Shown here in pieces: positions 20,648-31,639 of a DNA stretch of 64,000 nt. Position 1 is the first letter of the stretch. Each line of letters begins with the position of its first letter. A program made the translations under genes and the position numbers. The notes under the pieces were generated by a model. The model was not told the DNA's origin. It searched no databases and worked only from the letters and a program-made list of their open reading frames with translations. This DNA comes from Ahaetulla prasina (lineage: Eukaryota; Chordata; Lepidosauria; Squamata; Colubridae): assembly GCF_028640845.1 (NCBI RefSeq), contig NC_080539.1, positions 373,318,733 through 373,382,732 on the forward strand, given 5' to 3'.

Positions 20648-22242
20648 TCCATAACAGAAAAGCAGAATGGCGGAATAACAATAGCAGAATAGAATAGCAG
20701 AATAGCAGAATAATAATAGAAGAATCGAAGAATGACAAAATTCTAAAATAGAAGAATAGCAGAATGACAGAAATAGAATAGCAGAATGATAATAGCAGAA
20801 TAGAAGAATGACAAAATTCTAAAATACAAGAATAGCAGAATGACAGAAATAGAATGACAAAATAGCAGAATGATAATAGCAGAATAGAAGAATGACAAAA
20901 TTCTAAAATAGAAGAATAGCAGAATGACAGAAATAGAATGACAGAATAGCAGAATGATAATAGCAGAATAGAAGAATGACAAAATTCTAAAATAGAAGAA
21001 TAGCAGAATGACAGAATAGTAGAATAGCAGAATGATAGAATGACAGAATAGCAAAATGATAACAGCAGAATAGAAGAATCGAAGAATGACAAAATTATAG
21101 AATAGAAGAATAGCAGAATGACAGAATAGTAGAATAGCAGAATGATAGAATGACAGAATGACAGAATAGCAAAATGATAATAGCAGAATAGAAGAATCGA
21201 AAAATGTCAAAATTATAGAATAGAAGAATAGCAGAATGACAGAACAGTAGAATAGCGGAATGATAGAATGACAGAATAGCAAAATGATAATAGCAGAATA
21301 GAAGAATTGAAGAATGTCAAAATTATAGAAGAATCGAAGAATGATAGAACAGTAGAATAGCGGAATGATAGAATGACAGAATGATAGAATGACAGAATAG
21401 CAAAATGATAATAGCAGAATCGAAGAATCGAAGAATGTCAAAATTATAGAACAGAAGAATCGAAGAATGACAGAATAGTAGAATAGCAGAATGATAGAAT
21501 GACAGAATGATAGAATGACAGAATAGCAAAATGATAATAGCAGAATCAAAGAATCGAAGAATGTCAAAATTATAGAACAGAAAAATCGAAGAATGACAGA
21601 ATAGTAGAATAGCGGAATGATAGAATGACAGAATAGCAAAATGATAATAGCAGAATCGAAGAATCGAAGAATGTCAAAATTATAGAACAGAAGAATCGAA
21701 GAATGACAGAATAGTAGAATAGCAGAATGATAGAATGACAGAATGATAGAATGACAGAATAGCAAAATGATAATAGCAGAATCAAAGAATCGAAGAATGT
21801 CAAAATTATAGAACAGAAGAATCGAAGAATGACAGAATAGTAGAATAGCAGAATGATAGAATGACAGAATGATAGAATGATAGAATAGCAAAATGATAAT
21901 AGCAGAATCGAAGAATCGAAGAATGTCAAAATTATAGAATAGAAGAATAGCAGAATGACAGAACAGTAGAATAGCGGAATGATAGAATGACAGAATAGCA
22001 AAATGATAATAGCAGAATAGAAGAATTGAAGAATGTCAAAATTATAGAAGAATCGAAGAATGACAGAACAGTAGAATAGCGGAATGATAGAATGACAGAA
22101 TGATAGAATGACAGAATAGCAAAATGATAATAGCAGAATCGAAGAATGACAAAATTATAGAATAGAAGAATAGCAGAATGACTTGAATGGTAGAATGACA
22201 GAATGATAGAATGACAGAATGACAGAATAGCAAAATAACAGA
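20648..22242. repeat. AGAAT-based complex satellite with ~110-125 bp higher-order unit
   Basis: Built of gaatagca, gaatgaca, gaatgata and gaatcgaa words. The marker aatgtcaaaattatag recurs near 21203, 21316, 21436, 21561, 21672, 21798, 21925 and 22032, i.e. every 107-127 bp. The left part (20700-21100) uses a related but distinct unit with caaaattctaaaatagaaga. No coding role. Confidence 0.92.
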
Positions 22243-22470
22243 AGATTTGGAAAAGACCATCTAGTAACTAGTCCAACCCGCTGCTCAAACAAGAGACCCT
22301 ATAACATTCCAGAAAATGGCTGTCCAGTCTTTTCTTAAATTGAAGCGCTGAGGATGTTACCTCATTTGGGTGATCAAGGACGCCTCATTTCAACTCTGAG
22401 CTACAAATATTCTCCTTTATTGGTAATCTCTTTTTAAAAATCTCCAGTGATGGAGCACCAACAACTCCAG
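22243..22470 (-). mobile_element. Degraded CR1-like fragments
   Basis: ctagtccaacccgctgctca and tctccagtgatggagcacca are the reversed CR1 UTR and terminal ORF, heavily diverged. Confidence 0.6.
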
Positions 22471-22617
22471 AGCACTTCCTCAAAGCCCACCAATGCTTCT
22501 TGGAAACCATCAGCACTTCCTGGAAGCATAGTCACTAAGAAACTGGTCATTAAGATAGAACTATTTTAGGCCACCTTCCTTCAAACTCCACCCTCCGTAT
22601 GCTCAGCAACAGCTATG

Positions 22618-23062
22618 GAGCAGAGGCGGGTTTTAGCAGGTTCTGACCAGTTCTGAAGAACCGGCAGCGGAAATTTTGAGTAGTTCGGAGAACCGGTAGT
22701 AAAAATTCTGACTGGCTCCATCCCCATCTATTCTCTGCCTCCCGAGTCCCAGCTGATCGGGAGGAAATAGGGATTTTGCAGTAACCTTCCCTGGAGTAGG
22801 GTGGGAATGTAGATTTTGCAAGATCCTTCCCCTGGAGTGGGGTGGGAATGGAGATTTTGCAGTATCCTTCCCCTGGAGTGGGGAGGGAATGGGGATTTTG
22901 CAGTATCCTTCCCCTGGAGTGGAGAGGGAATGGGGATTTTGCAGGATCCTTCCCCTGGAGTGGGGAGGGAATGGAGATTTTGCAGCAACCTTCCCCTGCC
23001 ACGCCCACCAAGCCACACCCACATAATCCCATAGTAAAAATAATTTGAAACCCGCCACAGCT
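22618..23062. mobile_element. hAT-like element with an internal 41-bp minisatellite
   Basis: Outer parts read cagaggcgggttttagcagg on the left and aatttgaaacccgccacag on the right, an inverted pair. Inner parts (gaaccggcagcggaaatttt, gccacgcccaccaagccaca) recur at 36831, 39387 and 56866. The core is a minisatellite. Confidence 0.7.
22770..23000. repeat. 41-bp minisatellite, about 5-6 units
   Basis: Unit contains ccttcccctggagtggggag and ggaatggagattttgcagta. Same unit as 57000-57985. Confidence 0.9.
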
Positions 23063-23348
23063 AATGGAGGCTGGAGGATTCTGGGAAGGGTTCCGGCCCC
23101 TCTGCAGAGCCTCTGATGGGTTGAGAAGATGCAACGCTTTCCACGGTCCAATTTTCATTCTTTTTACATGACCATCGGTCTTTGGATGGAGAGGCTCGAC
23201 CGAGCTCTGCTTTTCATCAAAACAATCCTCCCAATAGAAGAGGCTTTCACACACACACACCCCAAATTAGCCTCCCAGCCCCAGCAAATTCTTTCCCCAG
23301 GTCGAAATCTCCCTGGGATAGATCCACCATCTGTTCCTTTGACCTAGG
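23063..23348. other. Unassigned; short (CA)n
   Basis: A short ACACAC run at 23248-23262. No gene or repeat family supported. Confidence 0.5.
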
Positions 23349-23430
23349 TCAGGGGTCTGCAAACTTGGCTCTTTTAAGACTTGTGGACTTCAACTCCCAG
23401 AGTTCCTCAGCCAGCAAAGCTGACCTAGGG
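23349..23430. repeat. Half of the palindromic hAT MITE
   Basis: caggggtctgcaaacttggc, then ttaagacttgtggacttcaa and ttcctcagccagcaaagctg: left arm up to the centre of the palindrome. Confidence 0.8.
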
Positions 23431-23484
23431 CTAGGCTCAGGGCCAGTGACATCACCTCGACTTATTGGCCCAATCCGATGAAAG

Positions 23485-24089
23485 ACAATTCATTTTAAAT
23501 ATGAGTCGCCAACACAATTCTGGGCTGCATCAACAGAGGGATAGAATCAAGATCACGTGAAGTGTTAATACCACTTTATAAGGCCTTGGTAAGGCCACAC
23601 TTGGAATATTGCATTCAGTTTTGGTCGCCACGATGTAAAAAAGATGTTGAGACTCTAGAAAGAATGCAGAGAAGAGCAACAAAGATGATTATAGGACTGG
23701 AGGCTAGAACATATGAAGAACGGCTGCAGGAATTGGGTATGGCTACTTTAATGAAACGAAGGACTAGGGGAGACATGATGGCAGTCTTCCAATATCTCAG
23801 GGGCTGCCACAAAGAAGAGGGAGTCAAACTATTCTCCAAAGCACCTGAGGGTAGAACAAGAAGCAACGGGTGGAAACTAATCAAGGAGAGAAGCAACTTA
23901 GAACTAAGGAGAAATTTCCTGACAGTGAGAACAATTAATAAGTGGAACAACTTGCCTGCAGAAGTTGTGAATGCTCCAACACTGGAAGTTTTAAAGAAAA
24001 TGTTGGATAGCCATTTGTCTGAAATGGTGTAGGGTTTCCTGCCTGGGCAGGGGGTTGGACTAGAAGGCCTCCAAGGTCCCTTCCAACTC

Positions 24090-24122
<33 letters not shown>
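23485..24122 (+). mobile_element. CR1 LINE 3' fragment with open C-terminal ORF and (ATT)n tail
   Basis: Frame 23562-24032 is uninterrupted for 156 codons: [94 protein letters not shown]. The UTR ends in about ten ATT units. One of the least decayed CR1 copies here. Confidence 0.92.
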
Positions 24123-24123
<1 letters not shown>

Positions 24124-24206
24124 GTGCCGCTTTATAAAGCCGCACTTGGAATATTGCATCCAGTTTTGGTCGCCATCCGATAAAAAAAGATGCTGGGACT
24201 CTAGAA

Positions 24207-24580
24207 CGGTGATGCATGCATGCCAGAGGTGGCACACAGAGTCCTCTGCACGGGTAAATGTGCCATCACCAGCTCCTCTTCCAGTTTCTGGTCTGTTGGC
24301 CAGCTGGTCTCCGCAGGCGCCGGAAGACCGGAAAACAGTCTGAAAATGGCCAAAACCCAGGCCATTTCTAGGCCGTTTCTGGGCCATTTTCAGACTGTTT
24401 TTCAGAATGTTTTTGGCCGGAAAACAGCCTGAAAATGGCCCGGAAAACAACCCAAAAACAGGCATGCATAAGCCGGCCAGCTAGTCTTTGTGTTCCTGGT
24501 GCTCTGGCGCGCGCACATGCCTGCGCATGCACGTGTGTTCCGGTTTGGGCACTCGGTCCCAAAAAGCTTCGCCATCACTG
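24207..24580. mobile_element. hAT element with 8-bp TSD (CTCTAGAA)
   Basis: Ends cggtgatgcatgc and gcttcgccatcactg; flanks CTCTAGAA at 24199-24206 and 24581-24588. Belongs to the family with termini cagtgatggcgaac found at 25540, 59030 and 62161. 374 bp, no transposase frame. Confidence 0.85.
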
Positions 24581-24667
24581 CTCTAGAAAGAGTGCAGAGA
24601 AGATCAACCGAGAGGATTAGAGGGCTGGAGGCTAAAACATAAAACATTTACGGGAATTGGGAATGTC

Positions 24668-25215
24668 TGTTGTGGTCCGCCAACAGCCTGCGGAGCTGTC
24701 AACCGAGTCGGAGAGCGATGAGGCTGAGGTGAGGCCAGTGCCATCGGGGAGTGATGTGTAGATTCCAGAGCCTCCAGAGGCTGACAGTAGTGAGGCAGAG
24801 GAACAGGAGGAGCCTGTTCCTAATGCATGCATGAGAAGAGCTGCTGGAAGGCAAGAGCAGCTCAAGCAGAGAGGACGACTCAGGAGTAAGGTCAGGAGAT
24901 GATTGGCCCCTCCCATAAGGCTTGAAAAACCAGCAACGGTGTTTGGGCTTTGCCAGAAAACAACACTGATAGCTTCGTCTTCTTGCATTTATTTTGTATC
25001 AGTTTTTTCTGAACTTGTGCCAAGAAAGGCCTTTGGCAGTTTGCCTAATTGGACCAAGGTTGGCGATAGGACTGAGGAATTTGTGTTGGGAGGAATTTGC
25101 TTTAATTTAGTCAAATGACGCTGGGAATGAAGTAATTCTCAGCTGTCTGAATAAAGTTTGTTTGTTTTTACACTGACTGAGTTTCCTACTACCTACTTGG
25201 GCCTGGGTCACAACA
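24668..25215 (+). mobile_element. Solo LTR, 548 bp, TSD ATGTC
   Basis: Starts tgttgtggtcc and ends gggtcacaaca, flanked by ATGTC (24663-24667 and 25216-25220). A polyadenylation signal AATAAA lies at 25150-25155 near the 3' end, giving the plus orientation. From its second base the frame reads VVRQQPAELSTESESDEAEV and onward, interrupted by one TAG near 24760, to a stop near 24900. Related copies: 36090-36620 and 38650-39175. Confidence 0.85.
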
Positions 25216-25536
25216 ATGTCCAGTTTAATGAAAAGAAGGACCAGGGGAGACATGATAGCAGTCTTCCAATATCACAGGGGTTTCCACAAAGAAGAGGGAG
25301 TCAAGCTATCCTCCAAAGCACCTGTGGGTAGAACAAGAAGCAATGGGTGGAAGCTAAACAAGGAGAGAAGCAACCTAGAATTAAGGAGAATTTTTCTGAC
25401 AGTGAGGACCACTAACCAGTGGAACAGCTTGCCACCAGAAGTTGTGGGTGCTCCATCACTGGAGGTTTTTAAGAAGAGACTACAAGGTCCCTTCCAACTC
25501 TGTTATTTCTGTTATTTGTCTGAAATGATATAGGGC

Positions 25537-26760
25537 AGTGATGACTAACTTTTTTGCCATTGCGTGCCACAAACAGGGTAAGTGTGTGGGGGGGTGCGCG
25601 CATGCGTGCCCACACCCATAATTTTATATGCCCCACCCCTCCATGCATGTACATGTGACACCTCCCGCACGCGCTCCCCCCGCTTTTGGCACCTGATGAC
25701 CTGGTGGGCCCAGTAGACCTGTTTTTTGCTCTCCCCAGGCTCCAGAGCCTCTCTAGGAGCCTGGGGAGGGTGAAAACAGCCTTCCCAACCCCCTCCCGGA
25801 GGCTGGAAATGGCCCATTTGCTGACTTCTGGTGGGACAGGAAGGCCTGTTTTTTTTACTTTCCCCAGGCTCCAGAGCCTCTCTAGGACTCTGGGGAGGGT
25901 GAAAACGGCCTCCCCCCCAGAGGCCCTCTGGAGGCCGGAAACGGCCCATTTGCTGACTTCCGGTGGGATAGGAAGGCCCGTTTTCTGCTTTCCCCAGGCT
26001 CCAGAGCCTCTCTAGGAGCCTGGGGAGGGTGAAAACAGCCTTCCCCCCCCCAGAGGCCCTCTGGAGGCTGGAAACAGCCCATTTGCTGACTTCTGGTGGG
26101 ACAGGAAGGCCCGTTTTTTTACTCTCCCCAGGCTCCAGAGCCTCTCTAGGAGCCTGGGGAGGGTGAAACGGCCTCCCCAGAGGCCCTCTGGAGGCTGGAA
26201 ATGACCCATTTGCTGACTTCCAGTGAGACAGGAAGGCCCGTTTTTTTACTCTCCCCAGGCTCCAGAGCCTCTCTAGGAGCCTGGGGAGGGTGAAAACGGC
26301 CTCCCCCCCCCGGAGGCCCTCTGGAGGCCGGAAACAGCCCATTTGCTGACTTCCGGTGGGACAGGAAGGGCCGTTTTTTTACTCTCTCCAGGCTCCAGAG
26401 CCTCTAGGAGCCTGGGAGGCCCTCTGGAGGCCGGAAACAGCCCATTTGCTGACTTCCAGTGGGACAGGAAAGCCGGTTTTTTTACTCTCTCCAGGCTCCA
26501 GAGCCTCTCTAGGAGCCTGGGGAGGGTGAAAACAGCCTCCCCCCACCCGGAGGCCCTCTGGAGGCCGGAAACAGCCCATTTGCTGACTTCCGGTGGGACA
26601 GGAAGGCCCGTTTTTTTACTCTCCCCAGGCTCCAGAGCCTCTCTAGGAGCCTGGGGAGAGGGAAAAATCGGCCTACCCCCACACACCCCAGGCCCTCCAA
26701 AGGCAGGAAACAGCTTGTTTCCCTACTTCTGGTGGGCACAGAAGGCCTGAAAATCAGCTG
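25537..26760. mobile_element. hAT-family element with a ~125-bp internal minisatellite
   Basis: Left end gggcagtgatgactaacttt resembles the cagtgatggcgaac terminus. The minisatellite (about 25700-26700) has units with ccccaggctccagagcctct, tagacctg/tctaggagcctggggag and catttgctgacttccggtgg, about eight copies. The right end is not clear. Confidence 0.7.
25700..26700. repeat. ~125-bp minisatellite, about 8 units
   Basis: Each unit holds a small inverted repeat (ccaggctccagagcctctctagg / cctaga-type and aggagcctgggga) so single units can fold. One unit near 26400 lacks its centre. The related element at 59025-59605 has only two units. Confidence 0.9.
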
Positions 26761-27384
26761 GATAGATGCATTGTCTGTGGTGTTTGTCTGTTGTTTGTTT
26801 GTTTGTCAAACTATTTGTTTGTCAAACTATTTGTTTGACATCGTCAGCTAAGAAAACACAATTACTTGCGATATGGTCACAAAGATCATTAATGTATAGT
26901 ATGAAGAGTGTTGGTCCCTTCCAACTCTTCCGTTATTCTGAAAAATGTTATTTTCTTTTTTTTTTTTTTAAATGTATCCCAAAGCGGCCTTAGCACAATT
27001 TTTGTGCAGAAGGGTTTTAATTTGGCAATTTCGCTTTCGTTTATTTGATTGGCAGCTCCCAACCAAGCCTGTTTACCAGCCAGATCCCAACGGCGGCGAG
27101 TTTTTCCCCACCATTGGGGATCCGGGATAAGAGAGAGAAAACATTTTTTTTTGCTTAAAATGCTGGCGACGAAGAAGCTGGGAAGGCAGGGAAGAAGAAT
27201 TCTTTTCTCTCCCCCTCAGGTCAGAAAACCTACCGGCTGTGAAAAAACGCCGGAAAGAAATACAATGGAAAGGTTGCCAAGTTTAATAGCTGGACTGTGA
27301 AAAATGGTCCGGAGAGTTACCTTCCTGCAGCCCTCGATAAACGTGAAAAGCACCATCGACTTCTGAGCAGAGTTTCTCAAACTT
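26761..27384. other. Unassigned; GTTT-rich start
   Basis: 26780-26840 has repeated tgtttgtttgtcaaactatt units (GTTT-rich). The rest shows no repeat family or protein motif; a T-run lies at 26955-26970. Confidence 0.5.
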
Positions 27385-27525
27385 GGGATTTTAAGGCACA
27401 GGGACTTCAACTCCCAGAATTCCCCAGCAGACTTTAAGGTAGTTGGACGTCAACTCCCCAGAATTCCCCAGCCAGCATGCCTTAAAATGAATGGATTTCA
27501 ACTCCCAGAATTCCCTAGCCCTGCC
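27385..27525. repeat. Three tandem MITE arms
   Basis: Three ~45-bp units each with cttcaactcccagaattccc, spaced regularly. Confidence 0.85.
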
Positions 27526-27681
27526 TGCTTCCATTGGAGATTTTCAAAGCCAAGAGTGGGTCGCAGAGACAGGTTTTGCATAATTTTACCACCGGTTCGC
27601 CGCGCACTGAAAATGTGAGTGCGCACAGCCTTTGGCGCGTGCCCTTTGCTCGCGGGTGCAGCTTGCACACATCGCGCAGCT

Positions 27682-27748
27682 TAGTATTAGTATTAGTATT
27701 AGTATTAGTATTAGTATTAGTATTAGTATTAGTATTAGTATTAGTATT
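27682..27748. repeat. (TTAGTA)n microsatellite
   Basis: About 11 hexamer units, located exactly at the 3' tail of a reversed L2 copy. Confidence 0.95.
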
Positions 27749-28028
27749 ATACCGCCCTTCTCCCGAAGGACTCAGGGCGGTTCACAGCCACAATAAAACA
27801 ATGACAATGTACAGATAAAACAATAATTAAAAAACTTATTATATGTTTGGCCAAATTAAAACATTTATACCATTAAAAACCCCATAAAATTTGTATCAAA
27901 TATAAATATTAAAATTAAAACTATTTAAAATGTAAGATTCCTAGGCCAATCCTGCGCGAATAAACAAATACGTCTTCAGCTCGCGGTGAAAGGTCCGAAG
28001 ATTAGGCAGTTGACGTAGAAAGCTTAGA
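27749..28028 (-). mobile_element. L2-like LINE 3' end
   Basis: Reversed UTR (cagggcggttcacagccaca) and last codons (aggtccgaagattaggcag, matching LxDLRTF). Copy one of a tandem duplication. Confidence 0.85.
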
Positions 28029-28261
28029 AAATGTGGCTAAATAAGACAGCATACCGCTGGAGCGGGTGAGCCGGCCCACCTGCAGGTCGCCACTATTGGT
28101 TCGCTCAAACCGATTCAAACCAGCTGAATGCCACCACGGGTAGGTAGCCCACTGTCTGGAAACCTTTAATTTGAATTTCTGCCTTGACTTAGCGGTTATC
28201 TCAAAGGTGCTTTTTCGAGAGGCAACTGGACTTTTTTGGTTTTTCTTTGAAGATGTTTCAC

Positions 28262-28584
28262 TTTATTTATTTTTTTATTTTATTTATTTATTATTCGTAT
28301 TTGTATACCGCCCTATCTCCCGAAGGACTCAGGGCGGTTCACAGGCAAATAAAACAATGACAATGTACAGATAAAACAATAATTAAAAAACTTATTATAT
28401 GTTTGGCCAAATTAAAACATTTATACCATTAAAAACCCCATAAAATTTGTATCAAATATAAATATTAAAATTAAAACTATTTAAAATTTAAGATTCCTAG
28501 GCCAATCCTGCGCGAATAAACAAATACGTCTTCAGCTCGCGGCGAAAGTTCCGAAGGTCAGGCAGTTGATGTAGAAAGCTTAGA
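28262..28584 (-). mobile_element. L2-like LINE 3' end, second copy of the duplication
   Basis: About 95% identical by eye to 27749-28028 with a (TTAT) tail instead of TTAGTA. Flanking sequence is repeated too: gccttgacttagcggttatc occurs at 28183 and 28739, a 556-bp offset. Confidence 0.85.
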
Positions 28585-28728
28585 AAATGTGGCTAAATAA
28601 GACGGCATACCGCTGGAGCGGGTGAGCCGGCCCACCTGCAGGTCGCCACTATTGGTTCGCTCAAACCGATTCAAACCGGCTGAATGCCACCACGGGTAGG
28701 TAGCCCACTGTCTGGAAACCTTTAATTT

Positions 28729-29035
28729 GAATTTCTGCCTTGACTTAGCGGTTATCTCAAAGGTGCTTTTTCGAGAGGCAACTGGACTTTTTTGGTTTTT
28801 CTTTGAAGATGTTTCACTTCTCCTCCAAGAAGCTTCTTCAGCACTGACTGGATGGGGGGCGGAGGGGGAACGGAAGGATTTATACTCCTTGCGGACAGCT
28901 GGTCATTTACCTCCTTTTTGGAGAGTCGTTGAGGCCACTTGGAGTTTTATCTGTGTCCTCAGGGTCACCTGATTAGTGCAAATAAGAGTTGTCTTTCAGT
29001 TTTGGAAGGCAATTTTCATTTTGCTTCTTAACTGC
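28729..29035 (-). mobile_element. Penelope-like terminal repeat
   Basis: Reverse of the 8430-8610 repeat, with hammerhead-like core at 28808-28841 (minus: CTGAAGA, stem GCTTCT/AGAAGT closing with a G-U pair, GAAACATC). A truncated copy (28183-28262) lies one duplication unit upstream and stops just before the core. Confidence 0.65.
28808..28841 (-). ncRNA. Hammerhead ribozyme-like core
   Basis: All core words present; the base triplet after GAAAC is ATC rather than GTC, which would weaken the palindromic stem III. Confidence 0.45.
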
Positions 29036-29039
29036 CACA

Positions 29040-29372
29040 TATTTTAGCTGGGGAAGTTGGGAGGGGGTTGTTGTTGGAGCGGTAGAAAGTTAGTCATAAC
29101 AACATTCTGTATTCAAGGACATCCTGAGTCTGATGTAGACTGCCTGAAGATTATATCCAATTGAGCGTGAAGAGTTGATTGGACAATGTGAGGAACTGGT
29201 GGGTGAGGGGCAGGGCTGTGAACTGTCAACTGGGTGTGGAAAACCTGCAAGCTTTCAGTTTCGGGTTTCCCCAGCTGTGCCAACATGACATCTCTAATAA
29301 ATTGGAACTTTGAGGAACCTCAAGCCTCACAGCTTTATTTCGTTGGGGGGGTGTTCCTTGGAACCCTGACAT
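29040..29372 (+). mobile_element. LTR-like repeat
   Basis: Partner of 1942-2352. Contains tgacatctctaataaattgg (possible AATAAA) and ends near ttggaaccctgaca. Confidence 0.45.
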
Positions 29373-29439
29373 TGTCTTTTAAATGCAGATGGACCGCTGA
29401 ATCTTGTCCTGATAGGTTTCTTCTCCTATGTTGTGCCAA

Positions 29440-29620
29440 AAGAATACCAATGACCAGCTGTCTGCAAGGTATATAAATCCATTCCATTCCCCACCATCCA
29501 GTCAGAGCCAAAGAAGCTTCTGGGATGAGAAGCGAAACGTCTTCAAGGAAAAATCAGAAAGTCCAGTTGCCTCTTGAGGAAAAACCAAAAAAAAAAGAGA
29601 GCACCTTTGGGACAACCACA
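29440..29620 (+). mobile_element. Penelope-like terminal repeat, decayed core
   Basis: Same repeat as 8430-8610. The CTGA of the core is changed to CCAA near 29507 while the stem II (GCTTCT/AGAAGC) and GAAACGTC survive, so this copy should be inactive. Confidence 0.65.
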
Positions 29621-29830
29621 GAGTTGCAAGGGACCTTGTAGGTCATCTAGTCCAACCCCCCGCCCAAGCAGAAGACCCTACATCATTTCTGACCGATGGT
29701 AGTCCGATCCTTCTTCTTGAAAGCTTCCAGTGATGACCACGGCCTGGAGGATTGAGAAACTCCATAGAGACTTGGGGGGAGGGTTTAGTTTGGATAGCCT
29801 CCAGGAACCCTTCCCGTGTTGAGTTTTTTT
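29621..29830 (-). mobile_element. CR1 3' UTR and terminal ORF fragment
   Basis: ggaccttgtaggtcatctag and agcttccagtgatga: reversed CR1 end, diverged. Confidence 0.8.
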
Positions 29831-30034
29831 TATGAAAAAGAATTTGTTTCGGAGTTCGGTGGCAAAGGGGGAAGAGAAGGTCAGTGTGAATTCTGACAGC
29901 CGCTTGGCCCCCGATAGAGTGAAGCGGTGGCTGAGAGGCAGCGGTGGGTGTCACATTTTGTTAGCACCCGTTCGCCTCGCGTGTGCACGGTCGCTTCACG
30001 CGCATCTTCCATGCAAGAGCCTGGCCTCCCGCAC

Positions 30035-31622
30035 ATGCTTATTTGAAAGAGGCGGTGGTGAGACCCCTCCTTAAGAAGCCCTCCCTGGACCCAGCTATTT
30101 TGGGTAATTATCGTCCAGTCTCCAACCTTCGCTTTGTTGCGAAGGTTGTAGAGAGTGCCGTGGTGCGACAGCTACCCCAATACCTGGATGAAGACGTCTA
30201 TCTAGACCCGTTCCAGTCCGGTTTCCGACCCGGGTACAGCACGGAGACAGCTTTGGTTGCATTGGTGGATGATCTCTGGAGGGCTCGGGACAGGGGTTAT
30301 TCCTCTGCCCTGGTCCTATTAGACCTCTCAGCGGCGTTCGATACCATCGACCATGGTATCTTGCTGCGCAGGTTGGGGGGATTGGGAGTGGGAGGCACCG
30401 TATATCGGTGGTTCTCCTCCTATCTCTCCGACCGGTCGCAGACGGTGTTGACAGGGGGGCAGAGGTCGACCGTGAGGGGCCTCACTTGTGGGGTCCTCAG
30501 GGTCGATTCTCTCGCCCCTTCTGTTCAACATCTACATGAAGCCGTTGGGTGAGATCATCAGTGGTTTCGGGGTGAGATACCAGCAGTACGCTGATGACAC
30601 CCAGCTGTACTTTTCCACCCCGGACCACCCCAATGAAGTTGTTGAAGTGCTGTCCCGGTGCTTGGAAGCCGTACGGGTCTGGATGGGGAGAAACAGGCTC
30701 AAGCTTAATCCCTCCAAGACGGAGTGGCTGTGGATGCCGGCACCCCGATTCAGTCAGCTGCAGCCGCGGCTGGCTGTTGGAGGCGAGTTATTGGCCCCAA
30801 AGGATAGGGTGCGCAACTTAGGTGTCCTCCTGGATGATCGGCTGTCGTTTGAAGATCATTTGACGGCCGTCTCCAGGGAGGCCTTCCACCAGGTCCGCCT
30901 GGTTCGGCAGTTGCGCCCCTTCCTTGATCGGGATGCCTTATGCACGGTCACTCATGCGCTCGTTACCTCTCGCTTGGATTACTGTAATGCTCTCTACATG
31001 GGGCTCCCCTTGAAGTGCGCTCGGAGGCTTCAGTTAGTCCAGAATGCAGCTGCGCGGGTTATAGAACATATATATGTAACACCGATCCTGCGCAGGCTGC
31101 ACTGGCTGCCTGTGGCTTTCCGAGTGCACTTTAAGGTGTTGGTTATGACCTTTAAAGCGCTCCATGGCTTAGGACCTGGGTACTTACGGGACCGCCTGCT
31201 GCTACCACATGCCTCCCACCGACCCGTACGCTCCCATAGAGAGGGACTGCTCAGGGTGCCGTCCGCCAAACAATGCCGGCTGGCGGCCCCCAGGGGAAGG
31301 GCCTTCTCTGTGGGGGCGCCCACACTCTGGAATGAACTTCCCCCGGGTCTACGTCAAATACCTGACCTTCGGACATTTCGTCGCGAACTAAAAACACATC
31401 TCTTTATCCGCGCAGGGCTGGCTTAAATTAGTTTTAATGGGAAATTTTATTAATTTTTAAATGGGGTTTTTTAGTATGGAAATTTTTAATCTCAGGCTAA
31501 TTTAAATAAGTTTTTTAAATGGTATTTTAATCTGTATATTGTATTGTTTTATTTTGCCTGTACACCGCCCTGAGTCCTTCGGGAGAAGGGCGGTATAAAA
31601 ATCAAATAAATAAATAAATAAA
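30035..31622 (+). mobile_element. L2-like LINE, best RT copy in the window, one frameshift
   Basis: First frame (to about 30490): NYRPVSNLRFVAKVVESAVV, DPFQSGFRPGYSTETALVAL, ALVLLDLSAAFDTIDHGILL, GGTVYRWFSSYLSDRSQTVL. Second frame (30488-31426): GSILSPLLFNIYMKPLGEII, the catalytic YADDTQLYFS, LKLNPSKTEWLWMPA, LLDDRLSFEDHL, LDYCNALYMGLPLK, LHWLPVAFRVHFKVL, RAFSVGAPTLWNELPPG, FRRELKTHLFI and stop. So RT motifs from the fingers region to the C-terminus are kept and only one frame change (about 30490) separates them. The endonuclease domain and 5' part are missing. 3' UTR: tacaccgccctgagtccttc and (AAAT)n. Confidence 0.93.
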
Positions 31623-31639
31623 TAATGCACCCGGCTACA

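Larger units (their letters stand above)
24123..25510 (+). mobile_element. CR1 LINE fragment split by a hAT element and an LTR
   Basis: Three collinear pieces: 24123-24206 (cttggaatattgcatccagt), 24581-24667 (ctctagaaagagtgcagaga) and 25216-25510 (gtccagtttaatgaaaagaa to the UTR). Each break is at a target-site duplication, so the CR1 is the oldest layer. Confidence 0.9.
27580..28150. mobile_element. hAT-like element holding an L2 tail and (TTAGTA)n
   Basis: Outer parts ttaccaccggttcgccgcgc and gaatgccaccacgggtaggt. Inside: a TTAGTA hexanucleotide array (27682-27748), then the reversed L2 3' end (accgcccttctcccgaagga) to about 28020. The element is partly duplicated downstream. Confidence 0.6.

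Noticed and set aside
20743..22001. 382-codon hydrophobic frame resembling a membrane protein
   Set aside because: Produced by the AGAAT satellite read on the minus strand; repeats every ~115 bp.
22770..23000. CRISPR-like regular repeats
   Set aside because: Units are directly tandem with no unique spacers, in a vertebrate context.
30488..31426. 312-codon RT-like frame as a possible host gene
   Set aside because: It is the C-terminal two thirds of an L2-like LINE with a LINE 3' UTR and (AAAT)n tail and a frameshift upstream.
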